Assembly (NCBI GenBank): GCA_000469685.2 | Contig: LS997563.1 | Location: 34,192,468-34,256,467 of the forward strand | Length of the DNA: 64,000 nucleotides | Source of the DNA: Haemonchus contortus | Lineage: Eukaryota > Nematoda > Chromadorea > Rhabditida > Trichostrongylidae | Reading direction: 5' to 3' | Part shown: in pieces, positions 55,321 through 64,000 of the stretch | Position numbering within the stretch: position 1 is the stretch's first letter | How the letters are laid out: the number at the start of each line of letters is the position of its first letter | Made by a program: the position numbers and the translations under genes | Notes under the pieces: generated by a model | Seen by the model: the letters and a program-made list of their open reading frames with translations, nothing else | Told to the model about the DNA's origin: nothing | The model's database searches: none

Positions 55321-55621
55321 CTGGGTGGAGGTCGTGTAGTGGCAAGTGACGCACTATATCACACGCACGGTCAGGGGTTCGAATCCCGGATCGATGCCCG
55401 CCTAGGCCAACCAAGCCTTCCATCCTTCCGGGGTCGGTGAATTGGTACCAGACTCGCTGGGAGGATAAAAGTACTGACTTGTACATCGGCTGGTCACTGC
55501 AAGTCATTGTATAGACCACATACACACTCATTACGCCACTACGATTCTGAATGGAAGTCGAGTGCGGGGCGCATCCCCCAGACAGGATTGATTAACGTCA
55601 AAAACTTTATCCTTCATCCTT
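55321..55621 (+). mobile_element. Full-length tRNA-derived SINE with 11-bp duplication
   Basis: It is flanked by TATCAAGTGAC at 55310-55320 and 55622-55632. The tRNA-like head has an A box (TAGTGGCAAGTG, 55337-55348) and a B box (GGTTCGAATCC, 55376-55386), the internal RNA polymerase III promoter. The body includes CCTTCCGGGGTCGGTGAATT, and the tail ends GATTGATTAACG...TTTATCCTTCATCC. This is the best copy of the family in the window. It has no protein-coding capacity. Confidence 0.92.
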
Positions 55622-55632
55622 TATCAAGTGAC

Positions 55633-55713
55633 AATACTAGGCTCCAGGCCAACCAAGTCTTCATCCCTCAGACGGGATTGATTAACGCCTCAAGACTTTA
55701 TCCTTCATCAAGT
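55633..55713 (+). mobile_element. Partial SINE (tail portion) in tandem with the full copy
   Basis: It repeats GGCCAACCAAG.CTTCATCC joined to CAGACGGGATTGATTAACGC, then ends before a third ATCAAGTGAT. The middle of the SINE is deleted. Confidence 0.75.
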
Positions 55714-55721
55714 GATAATGA

Positions 55722-56930
55722 AGAGCTCTGGTGGAACTACAAACGTATTTAATGAGTTCCTTATTCGAGAAAAGCATTATAAAGAGCAAGAGCAATATCT
55801 CCCGAGTTGTGAAGCTTGGTTACTTCCGCTTTCAAACTTCCCACATCTTGTGAAAGAGCATGAGTGATCATTGCTTTCAAAACAGTATGCGTACGTACCC
55901 TTTATAGAGAGTTGATCCTCAACTCCTTTGCAACCTTCAGAAAATGCCTTTTCGCCTTCTCACATCGATTTTTATTCTGTGGACCATAATTTGGTTGGTA
56001 CCACTTATCAATTTCGAAGAACAGGTCTGTTCGTCAAAGTCTTTCTCGTTCAATTCAGATTATACCTTCTAACTTTCAATATCGAGTTCTCGATAATCTA
56101 TTGACCAATACCTCTCATTTTTCCGCTAACGAATAGAAGGTGGAAAAGGGCATTAGGTCATGTATGTAATGATTAAAAAACTCTACAATTACTAGTAAAC
56201 GATTATGAAAGAAAAAGTGTCACTACAATAAACCTTACAAGTTTGCCTTCCATCTTAGGAACACCAAATTGATTTTACTTTATATTTTACTCAGCTATAT
56301 ATTGCACACGTTTTAATTGAAGTGTCTCAGAAAACTCGACGCCACATTACACGCCGTTTACGCAGCAGTAGTGTGGTTTATATCCCGTAAAGCTCCCATG
56401 ATCATGCTCTGTTTACAGGTTTGGAAGAGGTGCACTCGCTAATTGACTCAAGGTTGAGAATATCTTCCCCTCAGGATTCTGCCAGTTTTTTAGCTGCTTG
56501 TTGGCAGGTATCTGCAGGGTGATAGAAAAGGTCAACCGACAGAACAAGCAGGCTTGACGGCGCTACTTGTTGGCTTCCTGTCGGAACGCTCTGTGAGTAC
56601 CTCCACTTTTCTGTGATGACCGTCACGTAATGATGGAGTCATCGGGATCCGATCTCAAGCCGCAAAGAATTGACTCCGAATACCATCATACATATTTACC
56701 GACCGGTGCCACGATATGCCTGATTTTGATCCTTGAAGAATAATACCGCATTTACTTCTAACGGGTACTCTTCCTGACTTCATCCTCCACTTCTCGTTGC
56801 ATCCAGAATGGGAGGGCGCCGCTGATGTTTTCTGCCACGCCTCCTTTTTCTTTCAAGCCTCTCCCACAGATGCCACTTACACATCACGTCAGACGGGCAC
56901 TGATAATAGCAGTGTATTCAGGTTTCGTTC
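55722..56930. other. Upstream region of srt gene B
   Basis: No repeat family or ORF is recognised. The gene B promoter should lie here, but no motif can be named from sequence alone. Confidence 0.4.
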
Positions 56931-59900
56931 ATGGACTGGTTAATTAGAGCCGGAGGAAATGCTGAAAGTATTTCAGATTATGACTGCCGGTTAGTGAATC
57001 AGTGAGATATCAATCATTCCCCGTTTTTCTTTTAGACACTTGTACTTGATAGAGACATAAAAATCAACAATATAGAGATCTTAAGAAAGACTCTAATTAA
57101 AGTATTCAACGATGATGGCCATAAGAATTGTATTTGGAAAAGTTTATCTGAATGTCTTAACTCGTCTCGCTCGAAAATTTCAATGTTGGATATTTATATC
57201 ATTTCTATCTCCAGAACTCTTCTGAAGCGAATCTGACTGCTACCAAGTAATCTAATCAGAATAGAACTCTGAAACACCCGAGCTCTAGAACTATAGGTTT
57301 TACGCCCTATCATTTCAGTCAGACACGCGTGATAATACGTTTTAAACGCCAACTGACCTTTTCTTCCTCAGAATGGCGCTAATTGAAGCAAGCTAGCCTA
57401 TTAGTACAAAACTATTGACTTGTACCCAGGCTGGTTCTGCAACTCATGAAGGCTAGATACGATTTCAAAGTTCTGAGTTCTAATAACCATTCCCTCGAAA
57501 GAAACTTAACATATTCCGTTATTCTTGTGTGAGTGGACAAGTGAAGGAGCAGCCGGTTTCAGGTGGCTGTGCTGGAATAATTTTGCGTATGCACGCACAA
57601 CACACTTCCAGCAGTTCACCCGGCAATCTTTGCTAATTCTTTCTATTGACATATGGACTACACATACGAGGGTTGCCTTTTATATTTTGAGATTTGGCAA
57701 CACTAGTGTAGCAGTCTAGCAACTGACACCACTGTCGTTTAGTTTAACTATTTTGAGGACATGCTGCGAAATTTGAGCGCGATTTGTGTTGTTTACACTA
57801 AGTTATAAGATTTTGTTTAGGCCAAGTTATGGGGTTGAATCGTGAGCATTTTTGCGCGATTATTTTCTACAACTTTCGATGTGGACTAACTCAACCGCAA
57901 TGCATGGATGAACTTAGTTCAATTTTTGGTGATGAAGCTCCATCCAGGGCCAGTGTTTATCGATGGTCCGGAAACCGTTGATGCTGTGCACAAACTAATA
58001 TTGCAAGACCGTCATGTGACCTATCGTGAGATTGGGACAACCTCAGGCATTAGTGGGACCAGCATACATTCAATATTGCATGAACATTTGACTGTAAAAA
58101 AATTGTTTTCGAAACTTTTGTCAATCCCCCAAAAAAGGGCCTCGTGTCGATTGGTCGAAAGAAATGCTCAAAAAATACGATCGCGGTGCTTCGCAACACG
58201 TCTATGACATCGGGACAGGTGATGGATCATGTATTTATGCCTATGAGCCCGAAAGGAAACAGCAGTCGACCGTATGGGTTTTTCAAGATGAGCCAAATCC
58301 AACAAGAGCTGTCCGCGCACCGAGCACTTCCGAGCAATTGATCTCCTGTTTTTTCGGAAAAACTGAACATGTCGCAACCGTACCACTAGAACAAGCAGAA
58401 CAGTCAATTCTAAGTAGTTTACCACCATTTGTTTGCCAATTGACTTCCAAAAAAGTCAGGAAAACCAACTGCTGACGACGGATCACTCTTCGCCACACAA
58501 TGCGAGCTCCCACACATCGGCTCAAACAACTGCATTTTTGAGCACTCAAAACAACGATTTGACAGGTCATCAGCCATGTAGACCCCGGTTGACTTCTTCT
58601 CATCCCGTACGTAAAAAAGAAAATGAGAGGTCAACGTTTTTGGACACCTGAAGAAGCTGTTGATGCGTTCAGAATCCATGTTTTAGAGTTACCTACATCA
58701 GAGTGGCAAAAGTTCTTCGAAAATTGGTTCGGCCCATGCAAAAGTGTTTAGATCTTAATGTGGAGAATTTTGAGTGGCAGTAAAGCGATTTTCAAAAAGT
58801 AGTATTTGTTTCTGTTCCCGAATCTCAAAATATAAAAGGCAACCTACGTATGACAGGGTTGGCCACTAACTGGCTATAAACCGACACTGGATTCCTTCCT
58901 TTAAATTATATTACGTGGTGATCGAGTACTTACCTCCAAAAAGTTTCCATTTTCTCTCTTGTTCAAATCACAAAGTTGTTTGAGTCGCAAACTGCTGCTT
59001 TAAAGAACATCCTCTGTTCTTGTAACTCAGAAGAAGTTCTAATTTTTTAGGGGTACGGTACCACAACATGGAAATGGGAAGATCTATCTCGGAATCTGGT
59101 CCCTCGTATACGGAATCACAGCTGAGGTTTGCATTGTGTTAAATATTTAGGACATGAACACACTACCTACTCCCTTTGTTGCTCTGATGGCCTCGCTCAA
59201 TTTCTTAATTTTTTCTTTTCATTTTTATTTAAAGTCACGTTCACGATAAAAATGGCGACTGAGTTCTTCCCTTAGGAATATCAGTGTCCCCCATGGGTGG
59301 TAGAAGGGATCCTCTAGCTCCCAAAATCTCGACGATCAGGGCATAGCGGATGCCCTGTTCCCGGCTCGCGCGGCCTTCCCGCCCTTCGATCGATGTCACT
59401 TCAGACGAGTGTTGAGGCGATAAAGATTGCAATTATTCGTTCTAGGACCCACACACAATCAGCTGATCGCTGAGTGATGAAGCGATGTTTTTCTCCCATT
59501 CTTTTCCCCTCTGCTATTCTTTTTGCTGCCACGATCCCTTATTTAATTTCCTACTCTTAGAGGCTGGGAAAGGTGGGCTATTTTCGCTGTGACTAGGGGT
59601 TTTTTGTTAACATTGCTTATCAATGTATAAATTTTTGCCTAACGCATTCAGTTATCTGGACCAGGACCCACATTTACGCAATCACCCACATTGTACATAT
59701 AGCTCGTCCAAATGTCCCATTCTTCTTCATTTTCTGGGTTCCCTCTCGTCCATCCCCCATTTCAACAATTCACGATTCATGATTAAACAACAAAGTGTTA
59801 CTGATCATATCGCTTTTTCCACTTGCACTCACTCCTCATTGGCAGCCACAGAAAGATATCCATCAAATAACCCTTAAGCATTATTGTTCCTACGCGCCAA

Positions 59901-62900
59901 CTTCATTACTGTAAAAGCAGTGGCAACTAAGAGCAGGCCGACCTTGAAAAGCCTTAAATGCGGTAGACTTCTAATTTAGAAGTTTTGTTTTGAGATGTCC
60001 TATATGAACTGATGAAGATTTAGTTCATCTACGCCATAGTTTTGGTGGTCATGCTACGGAATCAACATCGTCGCATGTCTTGCTACAAGATCATGATCAT
60101 ATTAGGTAACGTTTTTTACCTCCATTGAATAATTCGACTGTTAAATATGTAGGGTTGTAGCTACAAACAGTAGAGGATTCGTTTTTCGACTAATCAGAGG
60201 GCCTCTACCTAACCTAAAGGTACCTGAGGCATAAGCCGTTCGAGCTAGCATGTGCTCCAACCAGAAACAGGGTTATGGAAGAAGGGTTGGCACTGATCTT
60301 TTCAAGATAAATTGCGAAAGTAACAACGATTGTTTGTATGGCCGATGAGCAAGGTTGTTAAGCAGCTGTACCCAAAAAGAGGACATCCAAAATGAACATT
60401 CTTTCTTCTTTACGCTCCTTGGAAGCAGATGGGGTAGTGGTCTAACTGTTTCATATGGCAAAGTCCCCTGGCTGGCCAGAAAACACCACTGAAATGTGCA
60501 CTAGAAAAACGATGTTCAACACATCATCACCTCAGCAGGTATTGGCTTCTTCTTCCCCTTTGGCGACACGCGATTTCACTCAACTACGGCAGTGAATTTA
60601 ATCAGTGACGGTAATGATTTCCATCCAAGTTGTGACTGCGAATCACGAAATCACTATCACAATACTTTATCTCTTGTGTTGACATTTTCTATGTGGAATG
60701 ATCTTTTGTGTGAAACGTTCACTGGTTTGATTAACTCATTGACGACCATGCAGTCCACAAGTGGACTGCACTTTTTCGGCCATGTGAGAACATGCAGTCC
60801 ACATGTGGACTGCAGTTGTATTTTTTTGTTTTATTTATCTATATTTCCTTTTTTTTACAATTTTTCTTCTGAAAACATTACGTCAAGCTTAAGTGAAGCT
60901 ACATACAGCGTGGTCCTAAAAAATCTTCTAATCTTACAATTGTGAAGGTGTTTTTTCGAAGGAGTACATTACCTTGGTGAATTCTTCGTTCGTTGAACAA
61001 CTTCAAAAAATAAGATATTTCTAGAAGAGATCGTCATTAGCATTTTCGCTTTCATCAACCAAACGCAAAGCTCCCAACGCAACGCAAATAAAAGTACCCC
61101 GAAACGATTTCTGGCATGATTTACATAATTGAATGACCACTAGAACGAAAGGCGTTTCTATAATAAAGATCAACAATCACTCAATGTGGTCATTCTTACT
61201 GAATCCATTTGAAGGAACATTCCTAAAGACTTATAATTTTCTCTTAGAAACTTCAAAAAATGGTCATGCTGGACCATGAAGTCCACATGTGGACTGCACT
61301 CGCGGGTGGACGAAAAGCGCGCTGGTCCCTCGCGGCGTTTTCCCGCAAAATGTCGTGGTCGTCAATGGGTTAATTTTTATCAGTGATTTTTCGAAGCTCA
61401 AAATTGTTAATATCGTCAAGCATGTATGACTTTGAGGTATTAACGACATGTGTGCAATATCGTTGAATTCGATTCTGAGTGGATATTTATGGTTGATCGG
61501 AGCTAATTATTGCACAAATCCGAACCTCATCTTTGTTACAGGATCTATAGCACTTGGTGAGTATACACTTGGTGAACAGATGCACTGCACCGGGTTCAAA
61601 AGATACAACTTTATGTAGAAGTCATATAAGATATTACATTGGAGCACTCCTATGTAGTGCTCGGCAGTTGCTAATGTGCCCTTTAAATGAATCTGCAACG
61701 CAACATTTCAGGCTTGTGGTGCTGTGCCTGTATGAACTGTTTGGTGTTAGTTATCAATAGATTACTAGATCTTTGGAGTAAAATTGCTATGCAAAGGGTG
61801 AGCCTTTCGAGCTTTTTTGCTTTGTTATTCCTCGTACCCCTTTGTATCAGGTAACCAAAAAAGTTCCTGCGGTTTTGCAAAATCTGGTGAATACTGAGGG
61901 TGAGACAGAATCTTCCATTGTGAACGTGCTAGAATATCCCGCGTGATTCGCTGTGTGCGGTCTGTCGTTGTCCTGGTAGAATTGTTGTTGAACTTAAAAC
62001 GCACTACTTAAACTTATGAGATGCACTGAATGATTTTGCATAAAAAAGCTTCAAAGCATGTGCGATGTTACCCTCCTACCAAAATCAGCTTTTTTAATAC
62101 ATTGCATAGAAATAATCAATTTAAAAAAAGCGCACGAACTTATTTGGTTGCATCATATATGAGGTGTGGGCAACATTCTAACCAATGACGGGTTCTTGCA
62201 AACAGGGTTGGAGATGTTCTGTGAGCTATCATGCTCTTTTGTTATAAGAGTGACAGAAAAATGAAGTTTTCATGAACAGGTAGTAAGGCTAGATATGTGA
62301 AATGCCCATTTCATATGACCACCTACAATAAGACGACATCCACACTCAGTGGTTGTCATTTCGGCTTCGGCTACCGCGGTTTCTGTCTGCGCGACTTTTT
62401 CGTCTCACACCTGAAAACTACTGCTGACGTTTTTCCAAGCAACTTCGTGGAAATGCTATTTCTCCTATCATAGACACCTTTCGATAATCAGCAGCTCCAA
62501 TGACTGTGTTGATGAAAACATAAAGTACATTCGCTCAAGACACTGTAACAACGACTTACACATAGCGGACAACTCAGAAAGTTTACCTGACTTAAATGTA
62601 AAGGAAGCATGCGAGATGAATGGCATGGAAATTGTTCAACAAGAAGTGGTGTTTAACCAGTCAGTGCTCGAAGCTCTTCCCCGGGAACCAGCCCGCCTTC
62701 TTCTCTCAACGAGCATTTCAACGTCGTCGAGATCCAGAAAGCAGCACGTTCAGCAGCTGTTGTTTTACAGCTAGCTGAGGAAGTGTCTGCTTAACATCCC
62801 TCAGAGAATCTCATACAGGAATTTTTCCTATTATGTGTAGTATGCGCACTTATAGCGTGTGAAGTAATGTTTTTATTCAGCTGTTCAAAGGCAACCGTAC

Positions 62901-63030
62901 ATATTGCGTTCTGCTGATTCCATTTTTGTATATGCTCTATTTCACGTTTTTCACTCCTCCACTAATATTTAATTCGGATCGTATGGCATGGTTCTTCGCT
63001 ACATTCGCTGATGGTCATGACTCTGAAAAG
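56931..63030 (+). CDS. Srt-family serpentine chemoreceptor, gene B (first six exons; 3' end outside window)
   Basis: This is a paralogue of gene A, a predicted seven-transmembrane chemoreceptor. Exons are 56931-56989 (ATG start, ending ISDYDC), 59051-59126, 60024-60105, 61437-61556, 61712-61797 and 62881-63030, all with GT-AG junctions and 191 codons without a stop. Matching family blocks are HRRMSCYKIM, NSILSGYLWLIGANYC, LGLWCCACMN with VINRLLDLW, and LFKGNRTYCVLLIP through WFFATFADGHDSEK. Exons 2-6 have exactly the lengths and phases of the gene A exons. Later exons (FNYPH... onward) lie beyond 64000. Intron 1 carries a mariner. Nothing in the visible part is broken. Confidence 0.87.
57380..57460 (+). 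mobile_element. SINE fragment
   Basis: TTGACTTGTACCCAGGCTGG and TCTGCAACTCATGAAGGCTAGA match the SINE body (ACTTGTACATCGGCTGGTCACTGCAAGTCATTGTATAGACC). It lies in intron 1 of srt gene B. Confidence 0.5.
57667..58848 (+). mobile_element. Mariner transposon, copy 2, defective
   Basis: Terminal repeats (GGTTGCCTTTTATATTTTGA) are flanked by TA at 57665-57666 and 58849-58850; length 1182 bp. It is inserted in intron 1 of srt gene B in the same orientation. Confidence 0.9.
57815..58790 (+). pseudogene. Mariner transposase, second decayed copy
   Basis: This is the same protein as in copy 1, with pieces HVTYREIGTTSGISGTSIHS, then TGDGSCIYAYEPERKQQS, then QTTAFLSTQNND. A deletion of about 60 bp after IDG removes the linker present in copy 1, and the HHDN catalytic region is frameshifted. 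It is inactive. Confidence 0.83.
59230..59440. other. GC-rich island in intron 2 of srt gene B
   Basis: A GC-rich block with a small palindrome (GGGCATAGCGGATGCCC, near 59338) sits in AT-rich intron sequence. It looks like a dispersed repeat, but no second copy is in this window. Confidence 0.4.
60757..60825. repeat. Tandem palindromes GCAGTCCACATGTGGACTGC
   Basis: Two copies of CATGCAGTCCACA.GTGGACTGCA occur 40 bp apart. The second contains a perfect 20-bp palindrome. Related sequences lie at 61270-61300 and 52303-52380. Confidence 0.75.
61264..61380. repeat. Palindrome-led repeat, copy 2
   Basis: GTCCACATGTGGACTGCA followed by CTCGCGGGTGG and a GGTCCCTCGCGGCGTTTTCC block corresponds to 52303-52380 (GGGCTCTTCGCGATTCTTCC). 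Confidence 0.6.
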
Positions 63031-63224
63031 GTGATATTTTTTGAAAGGTGATCTGGTGACTTTGTAGCATCTGATTTCATATCAATCCCCACGCTGCGTC
63101 TTTTCACTGAAAATACGATTTTTTAGTGTGTGACCAACTAGCTTGAATGCAAATCAGTGGGGTGAAAGAACAAAATGAAGGGATATAAACAATGAAATAA
63201 AAGTAATAATGTGGGGTGAAAATG

Positions 63225-63440
63225 CATTTGGGGGGGGGGGGGGAGGCACCAATCCAATGGTTAGTATATCAAGAAATGAGCTCGATCCCACCTGTTAATC
63301 CTTATTAGATTAGCATTCCAAACGCTGATCTCAAGTCTGTGTTTCAAATCTGCTGAACGAATCTGGGAACAAAGTTACGGGACCAGTCCTGTGTTATATC
63401 ACTGCACTGAACGGATCGCTGAGCCGAGCAAAGCTTTTGG
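63225..63440. repeat. G13-15 run and relative of the 27704-29127 fold-back arm
   Basis: A run of about 15 G lies at 63229-63243. Then AACGCTGATCTCAAGTCTGT...ATCTGCTGAACGAATCT..GAACAAAGTTACGG (63320-63385) parallels the arm sequence at 27770-27830 (GATTTCGAATCTGC, CTGAACGAAGTTATGG). Confidence 0.6.
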
Positions 63441-63444
63441 CTGT

Positions 63445-63640
63445 GCAACGGTGGCCTAGCGGCTAGCGTGGTGGACTGGTAGGCATGACATCAAGATTCG
63501 GTTCCTTGGTGCATGCGCTCGTTTTGCTTTCCCATAAAATGTGTCCTAAACGCTTGCAAGACGTTTTTGGGCTCAACATTGGCCATCTGAGGTGGGAACT
63601 CACATTGTACGACTCCCGAAAATAATAAACCAATAAAATT
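63445..63640 (+). repeat. Possible tRNA-derived repeat
   Basis: GTGGCCTAGCGGCTAGCGTG resembles a tRNA D-arm/A box, and AAGATTCGGTTCC lies where a degraded B box would be. The segment ends in an AATAATAAACCAATAAAATT A-rich tail. There is no acceptor stem, so it is not a functional tRNA. Confidence 0.35.
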
Positions 63641-64000
63641 TTTTACCTCAACTGACCGAATATATACGCCTCTCTACCCCAAACAGTCAAGATGGTGTTT
63701 CGAAATCTTTGGCAGCTCGCTGCCTTACGGTAGACGACGGTCTAATCCGGCCGCAGTCCTCTTTGATAGGGATACGGTCCATACATTCTACTAATACCGT
63801 CCCTTTCGAGGCGGTGGTACCAGTTGACTGGCATTGTTGAAGAAATACTGTAGAACAATAGTTTATCGCTTTGTGTGCACGTATGATTATCCACTAATTT
63901 TTGAGATGAACGCCTTTTCAAGAAGCCCTTCCATGAGGTACACAGGTAGTGCGGTAGGACATGATATCACGGCTGTACTCAAAACCCTGAATCCGCCCAC
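63641..64000. other. No recognised feature
   Basis: It probably lies in an intron of srt gene B, whose next exon is beyond the window. No ORF or repeat is recognised. Confidence 0.4.

Noticed and set aside
55369..55395. Possible functional tRNA gene (perfect B box)
   Set aside because: No acceptor-stem pairing, a long non-tRNA body and target-site duplications show it is a SINE.
63445..63520. Second possible tRNA gene
   Set aside because: The A-box resemblance is fair but the B box is degraded and no cloverleaf is apparent.
1..64000. CRISPR arrays, prophage, operons or restriction/defence systems
   Set aside because: No regularly spaced repeats and no prokaryotic-type gene clusters; the window is eukaryotic with introns and LINEs.

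Overview
This window looks like gene-poor, transposon-rich DNA from a parasitic nematode, probably clade V and strongylid or hookworm-like. The evidence is two spliced chemoreceptor genes of the nematode-specific Srt (7TM GPCR) family, short nematode-type introns with TTTCAG-like acceptors, and abundant RTE, CR1, mariner/Tc1, fold-back and tRNA-derived SINE repeats. I see no bacterial-type genes, rRNA, genuine tRNA gene or CRISPR array. The species is inferred, not shown.

Host genes. The best-supported genes are two Srt paralogues arranged head to head about 30 kb apart. Gene A (minus strand, 12536-26915) has eight exons ending at a stop codon; its first exon was not found. Gene B (plus strand, 56931 to beyond 63030) has its first six exons here and runs off the right edge. 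The five exons present in both genes have identical lengths (76, 82, 120, 86 and 150 nt) and identical phases, so each model supports the other. Weaker candidates are a 68-residue secreted peptide (44359-44565, with a poly-A signal), a possible two-exon 65-residue protein (37520-38556), a pair of C-terminal exons (38648-39249), a serine/asparagine-rich exon pair (40531-41499), and single exons at 35117-35273 and 44128-44223.

Mobile DNA, left to right. An RTE remnant lies at 1-190. A 3.6-kb unit at about 600-4288 is a diverged direct duplicate of 31390-34860. A near full-length CR1-type LINE (4289-10072) is split by a 1567-bp palindromic Tc1-derived fold-back (6887-8453) flanked by TA. A hAT-like MITE with an 8-bp duplication lies at 10784-10971. 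The introns of gene A hold SINEs, a 525-bp TA-flanked MITE, a GC-rich fold-back, a decayed exon duplicate and a complete RTE retrotransposon (18815-21950) with an intact 1013-codon ORF and a perfect 17-bp target-site duplication. At 27-31 kb a decayed RTE is split by a 1424-bp fold-back with a TTA duplication. The right half holds two mariners of one family, a degraded copy of the CR1, a decayed Tc1/mariner-superfamily element with degraded ends, and more SINEs.

The most distinctive theme is the number of long palindromic elements. At least four fold-back families are present and several sit nested in other elements, which gives a readable order of insertions. The rest is largely featureless AT-rich DNA. 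Exon calls outside the Srt genes are hypotheses.
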